Below, piece after piece: positions 1-7,970 of a stretch of DNA of 64,000 nucleotides. Position 1 is the stretch's first letter. The number at the start of each line of letters is the position of its first letter. The DNA lies in the NCBI RefSeq assembly GCF_016765615.1, contig NZ_JAESWA010000025.1, positions 1-64,000 on the forward strand, written 5' to 3'. The translations under genes were made by a program, and so were the position numbers. This stretch comes from Clostridium paridis. GTDB taxonomy: Bacteria > Bacillota > Clostridia > Clostridiales > Clostridiaceae. The notes beneath the pieces were generated by a model. That model was not told where the DNA came from, searched no databases, and saw only the letters and a program-made list of their open reading frames with translations.

Positions 1-61
1 TACCTAACTCTAGCACATCATTCACTGCTTTGATTTTAACTTCTAATGAATGTTTTGCCAT
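1..61 (-). CDS. IS3-family transposase OrfA, N-terminal end only (cut by window edge)
   Basis: The first 20 codons of a minus-strand gene are visible, reading MAKHSLEVKIKAVNDVLELG, after a GGAGGTG ribosome binding site at 70-76. The pattern 'K-S-x-E-x-K-x-K-A-V' is typical of the helix-turn-helix start of IS3-family OrfA proteins, which bind the element's ends. The gene start sits just inside a typical IS3 terminus (113). The rest lies outside the window, so family membership rests on this short stretch plus the terminus. Confidence 0.55.
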   Translation of the reverse strand, partial: MAKHSLEVKIKAVNDVLELG

Positions 62-113
62 AAAAAATACACCTCCAAATATTATTTTTGTCTAACATTT
101 GGGGTGCACTTCA
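1..113 (-). mobile_element. Terminal part of an IS3-family insertion sequence
   Basis: Reading the minus strand from 113, the sequence begins TGAAGTGCACCCCAAATGTT, which has the 5'-TG end expected of IS3-family terminal inverted repeats. It is followed about 50 bp later by the transposase start codon. The element enters the window from the left and ends about 20 bp past the stop codon of the spore protein gene. The other end and any target duplication are outside the window. Confidence 0.6.
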
Positions 114-133
114 AAAACGCTCCTATTTATTAA

Positions 134-328
134 TTATAGATTTTTTTCGTAAGCTTCAACCATTTTTTTAACCATTTGTCCGCCTACTGAACCAGCTTCT
201 CTAGAAGTTAAATCTCCATTGTAACCTTGATTTAGAGTAACTCCTACTTCACTAGCAGATTCCATTTTGAATCTAGATAAACCTTCCTTTGCTTGTGGTA
301 CTAAAACTCTGTTACCTCTACTTGCCAT
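134..328 (-). CDS. Alpha/beta-type small acid-soluble spore protein (SASP)
   Basis: This is a 64-residue DNA-binding spore protein that coats the chromosome in the forespore core and is degraded at germination. The conserved C-terminal half is clear: SEVGVTLNQGYNGDLTSREA, then GSVGGQMVKKMVEAYEK. An upstream ATG at 346 would add six residues but lies inside the ribosome binding site, so the ATG at 328 after AAGGAGG is chosen. No hairpin terminator is seen before the IS3 end 20 bp downstream, so the insertion may have displaced it. The gene is expected to use a forespore (sigma-G) promoter, but none is convincing by eye. Confidence 0.95.
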   Translation of the reverse strand: MASRGNRVLVPQAKEGLSRFKMESASEVGVTLNQGYNGDLTSREAGSVGGQMVKKMVEAYEKNL

Positions 329-476
329 AGTAAATTCCTCCTTCATAAGTTATTACTTAATAATTGTTTGCAATTATAGTTATATGTAGTTTATGATTTT
401 TTACGCTATAAAAACAATGGGAAAGTTGCTATGTATGTCCAAGGGAGGTTAGTTTTCACATTAAGATTATTTTTTT

Positions 477-518
477 AAAAAGCCGACTCAGTGATAGACT
501 GAAATCGGCTTTTTTTTA
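477..518 (-). terminator. Rho-independent terminator downstream of the lytic enzyme gene
   Basis: The stem AGCCGA (481-486) pairs with TCGGCT (505-510), with an inner CAGT/ACTG pairing, and has A and T runs on both sides. It lies about 90 bp past the stop codon of the minus-strand gene at 610-1608 and could work in both directions. Confidence 0.8.
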
Positions 519-520
519 TA

Positions 521-539
521 TTTATAATAGTAACTGTCC
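521..539. repeat. 19-bp inverted repeat, left copy
   Basis: TTTATAATAGTAACTGTCC matches the reverse complement of 1722-1740 at 18 of 19 positions. The two copies bracket the lytic transglycosylase gene. The core AGTAACTGT is itself close to a palindrome, so it may be a protein-binding site rather than a transposon end. Confidence 0.6.
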
Positions 540-609
540 GCAAAAAACTTTATAAATTCTTATTCATAAAGAGCAATTTTTATAGAAGACAATCCTATAT
601 GCTAAAGAG

Positions 610-1608
610 TTATCGTTTTCCACCATAGGATCTATAGGTTCCATAAACTTCATTTGCATATTTATCAGCTTCTATTACACGTCCGTATGAATCTGTAGCA
701 CCTGGATACCAGTTAGGTCCTCCATTATAATGTAATAGACCGTTATATACACTGCCAAATTGTACAATGTTTTCATTTAGTATAAGAGCACCCAAGTATA
801 CTTGATCTTGGTAGCTGCCGTGATTATAAGCATACCCATATTTTGCTTGGAACTTAGCTGCATAAGCATTTCGGGTATTTGGCTCTACTTGCATTAATCC
901 ATCACCAGAAGATGGACTTCCGCCTAAGCCTGCTCCAAAATAGCTTTCCTTCTTTATTACAGCACATAATAATAGAGCAAAATCTCCATCATTAGTATAC
1001 TTTTTATCAGCATTAATAGCATATGTCCATATATCACTTGGAACTTCAGAAGGCTTATTTACTGAAGGATTAGATCCGCCATTAACAGGGACTATATTCC
1101 ACTTTTGAGCAGCAGTTCCGTTGTCAGTATAAATATCAACATTAGTGTAATCAGCATTTCCAGCAGAATACACGTCTAGAGCTTTCCAGCTATTAGTGTT
1201 GATAAGTTTGTAAGAACCATCACTATTTTGGATGATGTTCCACTTTTGGGCACTAGTATTATTATCGTCATAAATATCAACATTAGTATAATCAGCATTT
1301 CCAGCAGCGTAAACATCGAGGGCCTTATTACTATTTACGTTAATTAGTTTGTAAGTGCCATCACTGTTTTGTGCAATTCTCCATTGTTGAGCGCCAGTAC
1401 CGTTATCAGTATAAATATCAACATTAGTATAGTTTGCAGTTCCGGCAGCATAAACATCGAGAGCTTTTCCACTTCCAACATTAATAAGTTTATAAGTTTG
1501 TCCAGAAACAACAGCTGCTGATGTTTTTAATGGGTGGGCTACAATAATTGATGTCGCTAGCATTGATGCAAATACCAAAGCTTTTGTTAAAGATAGTTTT
1601 TTACTCAT
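610..1608 (-). CDS. Secreted ricin-B-lectin / lytic transglycosylase (SLT-fold) protein
   Basis: The 332-residue product has a signal peptide (hydrophobic stretch about 10-25, cleavage probably after TSAA near residue 32). A ricin-type beta-trefoil lectin domain follows (about 35-175), made of three near-identical units of about 46 residues, each with ALDVY...NVDIY...AQ(Q/K)W. The C-terminal domain (about 190-332) looks like a soluble lytic transglycosylase: KKESYFG carries the likely catalytic Glu and GLMQV is the second conserved block. It probably binds a glycan with the lectin and cuts peptidoglycan outside the cell. The ATG at 1608 is preferred over a GTG at 1617 that abuts the AAGGAT ribosome binding site. 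The repeats are also near-identical in DNA, so the copy number may vary. Confidence 0.85.
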   Translation of the reverse strand: MSKKLSLTKALVFASMLATSIIVAHPLKTSAAVVSGQTYKLINVGSGKALDVYAAGTANYTNVDIYTDNGTGAQQWRIAQNSDGTYKLINVNSNKALDVYAAGNADYTNVDIYDDNNTSAQKWNIIQNSDGSYKLINTNSWKALDVYSAGNADYTNVDIYTDNGTAAQKWNIVPVNGGSNPSVNKPSEVPSDIWTYAINADKKYTNDGDFALLLCAVIKKESYFGAGLGGSPSSGDGLMQVEPNTRNAYAAKFQAKYGYAYNHGSYQDQVYLGALILNENIVQFGSVYNGLLHYNGGPNWYPGATDSYGRVIEADKYANEVYGTYRSYGGKR

Positions 1609-2019
1609 TTTTAACACATCCTTATATATTTTTTATAAATATGAGGTATTTTGTATCACATTGCGAGTTTTATTTTTGAAATTTAAGCCATAAAGAATTT
1701 TTGCAGAATATTTTTATATAAGGACAGTTACTGTTATAAAGACTTGATTAACACTTATAGATTAAAATCGTAATTTTATAAAAAGAATTATAGTAGATTT
1801 AAGAATTATAAATAAGATAAGAAATTAGTGCTTAATTTATTTTATACAAACCTCCCTTCTAGATAAAACTTATCATATTTTACATAATATTACTTATATA
1901 CTAAATCATAACATATAAGAGATTAGTGTCAATTAGACTGATAAGTACATATTGTACTTATTTCTTATAATGCATTTAAATAGTAGATAATATATATAAG
2001 AGTTAATAAAAAAATAATA
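1609..2019. other. Intergenic gap of about 410 bp
   Basis: This AT-rich leader of the lytic enzyme gene contains its ribosome binding site and the right copy of the inverted repeat at 1722-1740. No coding potential, RNA gene or clear promoter was recognised. Confidence 0.5.
1722..1740. repeat. 19-bp inverted repeat, right copy
   Basis: GGACAGTTACTGTTATAAA is the inverted partner of 521-539 (18 of 19). It contains the palindrome ACAGT-T-ACTGT and lies about 115 bp upstream of the lytic enzyme start, where an operator or promoter element would be expected. Confidence 0.6.
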
Positions 2020-2047
2020 GGCCCATACATTGCAATTAGTATGGGCC
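2020..2047 (-). terminator. Terminator of the MoxR-DUF58-DUF4129 operon
   Basis: GGCCCATAC (2020-2028) pairs with GTATGGGCC (2039-2047). On the minus strand it is followed by a T-rich tail, and it starts 8 bp after the operon's last stop codon. Confidence 0.9.
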
Positions 2048-2054
2048 TTTAAAT

Positions 2055-3224
2055 TTACAATTCTTTTTTTATTGTTTTATAACTTTCTTTTATATCCTCA
2101 TATTGTCTATTAGTGGGAATATGATTTGAAAATTTCACTTCATTGTAGTTATTGATTAATATATCGATCTCTCTAGTTTTGTCTATTGAACGCTTAGTAC
2201 TATTACCAAGTTCTTTCGCTGTCATGAAGCTTTTATATATTCCTTTGCTTTTAGTTAAAACTTCAAATTTAAAAAACAAATAGAGCATCTTCCCCTTAAG
2301 ATCTTTACCATAATTATATTTCACTCTTTTTCTAATTTTAGCTCCAGATATCTTTTCAGTTTCAATTTCAATAAAATTATCCATATCTCTTTTAGATACC
2401 TTTTTTGTATTATATAGTTTATAAACCATAAATAAGATGATGATAATTACAGCAATTTCAACTACTATTTTTATTATAGGCGGGAAGTGGGCTATTTGGT
2501 CTATTTGTACTAAAGTACTATCAGAAGAATTGGTATCAACCTTTACTTGCTCATGAACTTTATTAGAAGTCATGTTTTCTATTGCTTTAATAGCAAAAGA
2601 AAATACATGGGATAAAACATAGGCGAAAGCCAGTAGAATATAGCTTATGGGTAGCCATAACAAATTCATTATTGTTTTTAAAACACCTAAAACCAGCAAA
2701 AACACTTTATCTATAGTAAGGATCACTGAAGTTATAGCTATAATTAAATTACCATAGGATGAACTTTTCATGTTATAAGAAAATGCACGACTTTCCCTTT
2801 GTAGCAATATAGAAACTATGATAAAAATAATATATAACCTAATATTTCTGCCTGAATCAAGTAAACCTAGAACAAATAAAAGACCGATACTGTATTTAAC
2901 TTTGCTCTCTATATTAAAGAAATCATATGTTATTTCTTTGGTTTCATAAATTATATAGGATAAGAATGCTACAACTATAATATTATACAAAGAGCCAGAA
3001 CTTAAAAATGAAGAAATAACTGTAGGGATAGCTATGATTAAATATTTGTTGCTAAATCTTTCTTTAATGAATTCGATACTAAAGGCAGAAACCAGTAGTA
3101 TTATAAAAAGTTTTAAGTTATATCCTTGTCCAAATATTATTCTTGTAATACAGCTCCAAACTATATCTACAAAGAGTGAAAGGCTAAGAGTATATAATAT
3201 TTGTATTTTTCTAATTGAACTCAT
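2055..3224 (-). CDS. Multi-pass membrane protein with C-terminal DUF4129-like domain
   Basis: This is the third gene of a MoxR-DUF58 operon. The N-terminal 200 residues hold about six hydrophobic segments, another segment lies near 255-270, and a basic cytosolic tail follows (about 280-389) that resembles the DUF4129 domain found at the end of TgpA-like proteins. The periplasmic transglutaminase core usual in that gene position is not seen, so this looks like a reduced version. The start at 3224 is chosen because GGAGG lies 8 bp upstream; the ATG at 3230 is too close. It overlaps the DUF58 gene by 14 bp, indicating translational coupling. The exact function is unknown. Confidence 0.7.
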   Translation of the reverse strand: MSSIRKIQILYTLSLSLFVDIVWSCITRIIFGQGYNLKLFIILLVSAFSIEFIKERFSNKYLIIAIPTVISSFLSSGSLYNIIVVAFLSYIIYETKEITYDFFNIESKVKYSIGLLFVLGLLDSGRNIRLYIIFIIVSILLQRESRAFSYNMKSSSYGNLIIAITSVILTIDKVFLLVLGVLKTIMNLLWLPISYILLAFAYVLSHVFSFAIKAIENMTSNKVHEQVKVDTNSSDSTLVQIDQIAHFPPIIKIVVEIAVIIIILFMVYKLYNTKKVSKRDMDNFIEIETEKISGAKIRKRVKYNYGKDLKGKMLYLFFKFEVLTKSKGIYKSFMTAKELGNSTKRSIDKTREIDILINNYNEVKFSNHIPTNRQYEDIKESYKTIKKEL

Positions 3225-4326
3225 TAGCATTACCTCCAGTTAATATAACTTTTTCAATACCATTTACTTCAGGTAAGGAAGCATCGGGAGTTATATCGAT
3301 TATTTTAATACACATTCCAGCATTTTTAAGTTTGTTAAGCATATAAATGCTCTCATCATCCAAGAAACATGAGATTACAGTATAAACAGCATTCTTTCTA
3401 AAGTTCATTAAGTTGCTAGAAAGAAATGAAGCAAAGTCTTCTCTAGGGGAGGCAGAGGACATCCTTCCACAAAGTTCTAAGATTTCATTAAAGGAATTTA
3501 AAAAAGGTTCTATTATATTTTTCAAGTCTTTTCTAAAACCTAAAATATGTGCATTTGTCCAGAAACCAGTTGGGATACCCATATTAATTGAACTATTAAT
3601 TAATGAGACTGAAAACTCAATACCATACTCAATAACATTTGAGTTAATTACACTAAAGTAGGGTGCACCGCACTGGGTGTTTAGAATTATAATAAGTTCT
3701 CTATCAGATGAATAATCATATTCCTTAACCATTAGCTTATTGGCTTTTAAACTAGAAGGCCAGTGAATATCCTTCATTCTATCCTCAACATTATATTCTC
3801 TAATGCCACGAGTAAAGATAGGATCTTTATAAATCCATCTTCTTATTATATTGTCGCCTTGAATATTATTGCTAACTAAGTTAAAAGAATCTATGTTTTT
3901 AATTCGTGGATATACAATAATTTCATTATAATCATCTATTTGAATTGCTTCAGAACTAAAGCCAAACAAGTCGCCTAAAGATAATTTCATAGTTTTCAAA
4001 AGATAAACTCCTCTTTTTTCTCCTTTAAGCTTAAAGGTACTTTTAATTCTCTCATACCACTTTATAGATAAAAATAAGCTTACTTCATTTTTATGAAGTT
4101 CTGAGTTAAGCCCACCTGGTATATCTTGCTTAAGATTAAGAAATGAAATTGGGAGCCATTTGTTATTTTCTATAGTTGTAGTTACAAAAATTTCTTCACC
4201 TATTTGAACTTTATTATTTTTTATGGTTCTCTTGACTTTAAGATTTCTAAAACCATTTCTCCGTGTAAATTCTCCCAAAGCTAATAGAGCTATTATTAGA
4301 AAGGAGAATGCAAAATAACCTAACAT
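3211..4326 (-). CDS. DUF58 domain protein
   Basis: The 371-residue protein begins with one membrane segment (about 3-17). The DUF58 signature sits at about 172-205: REYNVEDRMKDIHWPSSLKA, then KLMVKEYD, matching the family pattern RxY-x-D-x2-R-x-I-x-W-x2-S. A von Willebrand A-like fold follows. DUF58 proteins are encoded with MoxR ATPases and are thought to be clients or adaptors of that chaperone-like system. It lies 9 bp after the MoxR gene and overlaps the next gene, so it is part of one operon. Confidence 0.9.
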   Translation of the reverse strand: MLGYFAFSFLIIALLALGEFTRRNGFRNLKVKRTIKNNKVQIGEEIFVTTTIENNKWLPISFLNLKQDIPGGLNSELHKNEVSLFLSIKWYERIKSTFKLKGEKRGVYLLKTMKLSLGDLFGFSSEAIQIDDYNEIIVYPRIKNIDSFNLVSNNIQGDNIIRRWIYKDPIFTRGIREYNVEDRMKDIHWPSSLKANKLMVKEYDYSSDRELIIILNTQCGAPYFSVINSNVIEYGIEFSVSLINSSINMGIPTGFWTNAHILGFRKDLKNIIEPFLNSFNEILELCGRMSSASPREDFASFLSSNLMNFRKNAVYTVISCFLDDESIYMLNKLKNAGMCIKIIDITPDASLPEVNGIEKVILTGGNANEFN

Positions 4327-4335
4327 AATGCACCC

Positions 4336-5286
4336 CTATATTTTTTCAAGTGGAGTATCAACAGAATTTAGAATTTCTTTAATAACTTCTTCAGATTTTT
4401 CAGATTGGGAACCTATTTGGTTTTTAAGAACTAGTCTATGGCTAAGAATAGGTATAGCTAGCTTTTTCACATCTTCAGGAAGTACATAATCTCTTAGATT
4501 AATACTTGCATATGCTTGGCAACCCTTCATTAAGTTTAAAGAAGCTCTAGGGGAGCAACCCAAAGAAACATTATTATTATTTCTAGTTTCACGAACAATA
4601 GTTAATATATAGTCTTTTACCTCTTTGCTTATGTGAACCTCTTTATAATGCTCTTGAACATATTTAATCTCGCTCTTTGTTACTACTGCTGAAAGTTCAT
4701 CCAAGGGATCGTTAAACATAAATCTATCCATCATACTTTCTTCTTCAGAAAATTCAGGGTATCCCATTGAAAGTCTCATAAAAAACCTGTCCAATTGAGC
4801 CTCTGGTAATGGAAAAGTTCCAAATTGTTCTACTGGATTTTGAGTTGCCATTACAAAGAAAGGAGGTTCTAATTTTATAGTATTTCCTTCCACAGTAAGC
4901 TGTTTTTCTTCCATACATTCTAGTAAGGCAGCTTGAGTTCTTGGAGTTGCTCTGTTTATTTCGTCAGCAAGGACAAATTCACTTAGAAGAGGACCTTTTC
5001 TAAATTCAAAGTCTCCTAATTTTTGATTAAAAAAATAAATTCCAGTTAAATCCGAAGGTAAAAGATCAGGAGTAAACTGAATTCTTTTAAAAGTACAGTC
5101 TAAGGTTTTAGCAAGAGATTTGCTTAATTTTGTTTTACCTAGGCCAGGAACATCCTCCATTAGTACATGGCCATTACAAATAAAGGCACAAAGTACTTTG
5201 TCTATTATGTCTTCTTTACCGATAATAACTTTTGAGACATTTTGATAAACCTTGTCTCTAAATTCTTTAAACTTTACAACTTCCAT
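4336..5286 (-). CDS. MoxR-family AAA+ ATPase
   Basis: The 316-residue AAA+ protein shows Walker A DVPGLGKT (45-52), Walker B FVLADEIN (about 104-111), the MoxR motif ATPRTQAALLECMEE and a sensor-1 region MATQNPVEQFGTFPLPEAQL. MoxR ATPases act as chaperone-like remodelers of partner proteins, usually encoded next door as here (DUF58). It is the first gene of a three-gene minus-strand operon, with ribosome binding site GGGGGAA before the ATG at 5286. Confidence 0.95.
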   Translation of the reverse strand: MEVVKFKEFRDKVYQNVSKVIIGKEDIIDKVLCAFICNGHVLMEDVPGLGKTKLSKSLAKTLDCTFKRIQFTPDLLPSDLTGIYFFNQKLGDFEFRKGPLLSEFVLADEINRATPRTQAALLECMEEKQLTVEGNTIKLEPPFFVMATQNPVEQFGTFPLPEAQLDRFFMRLSMGYPEFSEEESMMDRFMFNDPLDELSAVVTKSEIKYVQEHYKEVHISKEVKDYILTIVRETRNNNNVSLGCSPRASLNLMKGCQAYASINLRDYVLPEDVKKLAIPILSHRLVLKNQIGSQSEKSEEVIKEILNSVDTPLEKI

Positions 5287-5695
5287 TAAAATTCCCCCAA
5301 TAAAATTAAATTTTAATTAAAAATACTTTTTTAAGAGTGGCTCAACATATGTATAAAATAACTACATATTTTTGAAGAGCGTACCAATTGATTTTCTTAA
5401 TTTTAATATTTTTTCCACTATTTATCAATAGATGAAATTTATTTCTTCTTCCACAATACCTTTACTTAAGAATATGACTACTAGTAGTATGAAGAGGAAG
5501 GGAATAAAAAAGTATAGGGTAAACTGACATAAATATAGAATAAAGTAAATTAATTATATGGTATAATTTTTATGATATTTTATGTTCTAAGATAGTTTAT
5601 AGTGGTTCTTAAGGGTAGAATGTAATACTTATTCTATAAATAGGAACTTAATAAGCATAAAATCACAAGTTTTAAAAGAAAAGGAGTTACTATAA
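5287..5695. other. Divergent intergenic region of about 410 bp
   Basis: This gap separates the MoxR operon (leftward) from the GNAT gene (rightward). A TATAAT at 5562-5567 is a plausible -10 for the rightward gene, but no good -35 sits at standard spacing. No RNA structure or coding remnant was recognised. Confidence 0.4.
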
Positions 5696-6187
5696 ATGAT
5701 AATAAGAAAAGCTGAAATTAAGGATTTGGATGAACTTTTAGAGATATACAATTATGAAGTAAAAAATGGAGTAGCTACTTTGGATTTAGAGATGAAAACC
5801 TTGGAAGAATGGAAAGAATGGTTTTATACGCATAATGTAGGAAATCATCCTTTATATGTTGCAGAAGTGGACAATTGTGTTGCAGGATATGCTTCATTGT
5901 CGTCATATCGTGAAAAGGAAGCATTTAAGTCAACTGTAGAGCTATCAATATATATCGGGGCGGATTATAGAAAAAAAGGAATTGCAGCTGCTCTCATGGA
6001 GTTTATTTTGGAGGAAGCTAAGAAAGATGAAAGGACACATACGGTAGTTTCTGTTATTACATCAGGAAATGAAGCTAGCCAAAAGTTACATGAAAAATTT
6101 GGATTTGAGTTTTGTGGGACGATTAAAGAAGTGGGAATGAAGTTTGGAGAGTATAGGGATATTGACAATTATAGACTTGGTGTGTAG
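5696..6187 (+). CDS. GNAT acetyltransferase, phosphinothricin acetyltransferase-like
   Basis: The 163-residue GNAT protein starts IIRKAEIKDLDELLEIYN and has the acetyl-CoA loop YRKKGIAAALMEFIL (about 98-112), then the C-terminal block EKFGFEFCGTIKEVGMKFG. The order and the 'YNxE...A(T)LD' start match the phosphinothricin/methionine-sulfone N-acetyltransferase subgroup, which acetylates small amines. The ribosome binding site AAAAGGAG is 8-9 bp upstream. The substrate cannot be set from sequence. Confidence 0.85.
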   Translation: MIIRKAEIKDLDELLEIYNYEVKNGVATLDLEMKTLEEWKEWFYTHNVGNHPLYVAEVDNCVAGYASLSSYREKEAFKSTVELSIYIGADYRKKGIAAALMEFILEEAKKDERTHTVVSVITSGNEASQKLHEKFGFEFCGTIKEVGMKFGEYRDIDNYRLGV

Positions 6188-6265
6188 AGTTGAGACAGAT
6201 ATTATAAGGGAACTCTTTAACGAGTTTCCTTATAATATAGCAAAATTAAATTGGGGCGGTAAATC

Positions 6266-7177
6266 ATGATAAGAAAATATAATTTATATCAAATTGATTC
6301 ATTCACAAAGGAAAAATTTACTGGAAATCCTGCAGGGGTAATAACAAATGCAGATGGATTAACTGATTATGAAATGCAAAAAATAGCTAGGGAACTTAAT
6401 AATTCAGAGACTGCATTTATTCTGTCTTCAAACTGCGATGAGTATGATGTACAAGTACGTTTTTTTACTCCAATGAATGAGGTGCCTATCTGTGGGCATG
6501 CAACTATTGCGGCGCATTATGTGAGAGCTATTGAAAATGAACTCAATACTTCAAGAATATATCATAAGACAGGAGCAGGAATTCTGCCTGTAGATATAAT
6601 AAGAGAAAATGATGAATATAAAATTGTTATGACACAGGGAAAAGTTGAATTTGGAAAAATTATAGATGGTATAAATAAAGAAAAACTATTAGCAGCACTT
6701 AATATAAAGAAAAGGGAGCTTTTAGAAAACTACGAAATTCAGATTGTATCAACAGGGCACTCTAAGGTGATGATTGGGATAAAAAGTATTGAAATATTAA
6801 ATGCTTTGAAGCCAAATTATAGTGCACTGGTTAAGCTTAGCGAAATAATTGAGTGTAATGGATATTATGTTTTTACCATTGATTCTCAAAATACTGATAT
6901 GTTAGTACATGGCAGAATGTTTGCGCCTGCAATAGGGATTAATGAAGACCCTGTAACAGGTAATGCAAATGGGCCTCTAGGTGCTTATCTTATTCATCAT
7001 AAGTTAGTTAAGCATAATAACTCTTCTTTTAAGTTTAACGCAAAGCAAGGAGAAGCGATAAAAAGACCTGGTATAATTGAAGTTGAAGTAAAGATAGAAG
7101 ATAATGAGCCAATAGAAGTTAAAGTTGCTGGAAGTGCAGTAGTGATATTTAAAACAGAATTGGTATTAAATGATTAA
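6266..7177 (+). CDS. PhzF-family isomerase-like protein
   Basis: The 303-residue protein has the PhzF two-lobed diaminopimelate-epimerase fold: the start YQIDSFTKEKFTGNPAGV, then NNSETAFI with the Glu that corresponds to the PhzF catalytic acid, PICGHATIAAHYV, and DPVTGNANGPLGAYL. PhzF relatives isomerise or epimerise small metabolites. No other phenazine gene is present, so this is a general member rather than phenazine biosynthesis. It is 78 bp after the GNAT gene and followed by a terminator. Confidence 0.9.
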   Translation: MIRKYNLYQIDSFTKEKFTGNPAGVITNADGLTDYEMQKIARELNNSETAFILSSNCDEYDVQVRFFTPMNEVPICGHATIAAHYVRAIENELNTSRIYHKTGAGILPVDIIRENDEYKIVMTQGKVEFGKIIDGINKEKLLAALNIKKRELLENYEIQIVSTGHSKVMIGIKSIEILNALKPNYSALVKLSEIIECNGYYVFTIDSQNTDMLVHGRMFAPAIGINEDPVTGNANGPLGAYLIHHKLVKHNNSSFKFNAKQGEAIKRPGIIEVEVKIEDNEPIEVKVAGSAVVIFKTELVLND

Positions 7178-7185
7178 ATAAAACA

Positions 7186-7216
7186 GGACTTATTTTTATA
7201 AAGTAAGTCCTATTTT
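7186..7216 (+). terminator. Terminator after the PhzF-like gene
   Basis: AGGACTTA (7186-7193) pairs with TAAGTCCT (7204-7211), followed by a T-rich tail. The stem arms are identical to those of the terminator at 10917. Confidence 0.85.
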
Positions 7217-7276
7217 ATGTTATGCATATTCTGGATATAAATAATATCCTTATTAAACAGCTATCATTTTGAACTT

Positions 7277-7816
7277 TTATTGCGATATATGAAGTATATT
7301 ATAAATAGTGCCTTTTTCTGTTTCTATTTTATTTAAATCATCAATAAAGTAAAAAGCACTATATTTCCATTTATCTGGATTATATACAACAATATATTCT
7401 GTATCTTCAATCGATGGGAGTTCCTTTTCAACTTTTTCTTTATAGTTATTTAAACTAACTTGTGGTTCAATATTTCCTGTGATTTCAAATAGATATTTAA
7501 TATCTGAAATTTTACTTGAGAGTTTATCAATTAAGGGAATTCCTATATTTACTTGCTGCCATCCAAATGAAGCTAGTATATTATCATAAAATCCATTAAA
7601 TAAAAAATTATTTAACCCATTACTATCCTTCCAAAGATATAAAGGTGAATAACTATTTTGAAGGTTATTATTTTCATCTTTCTCTGTAATTAGATATAAT
7701 TTAAATCTCAAACCATCAAAACCATCAGTTTTAAAGCCGTTAGTTCTCACTCGTTCTTTAATTATATTCATATCATAATCGCTTGGTAGAGTGATTTTAT
7801 ATTGTGTTGCTATCAT
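7277..7816 (-). CDS. DUF4865 family protein
   Basis: The 179-residue soluble protein begins MIATQYKITLPSDYDMNIIK and continues RVRTNGFKTDGFDGLRFKLY, which I recognise as the DUF4865 family. The fold resembles small ferredoxin-like dimeric barrel proteins; the function is unknown. It is divergent from a LysR regulator 154 bp away, which suggests that LysR controls it. Members are often found next to LysR genes and drug or aromatic detoxification genes. Confidence 0.75.
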   Translation of the reverse strand: MIATQYKITLPSDYDMNIIKERVRTNGFKTDGFDGLRFKLYLITEKDENNNLQNSYSPLYLWKDSNGLNNFLFNGFYDNILASFGWQQVNIGIPLIDKLSSKISDIKYLFEITGNIEPQVSLNNYKEKVEKELPSIEDTEYIVVYNPDKWKYSAFYFIDDLNKIETEKGTIYNILHISQ

Positions 7817-7970
7817 TTTATCCTCTCCTTTTATATTTCATGAAGGTACCTTTAGTTTTATTATATTTGTATTTAAACTTTGTGTATAATAGTTATAAAT
7901 CATGACAAATATCATTTTAAGTAATACCAAGAATAATATACTTATTGTTAAGTAAAGAGGGTAATGAAAG

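Noticed and set aside
1090-1500. Regular repeats of about 138 bp that could be mistaken for a repeat array
   Set aside because: They are the in-frame ricin-lectin units of the lytic enzyme gene, not a CRISPR or noncoding array.
6266-7177. Phenazine biosynthesis
   Set aside because: Only a PhzF-like protein is present. No other phenazine genes occur, and PhzF relatives are widespread with other roles.
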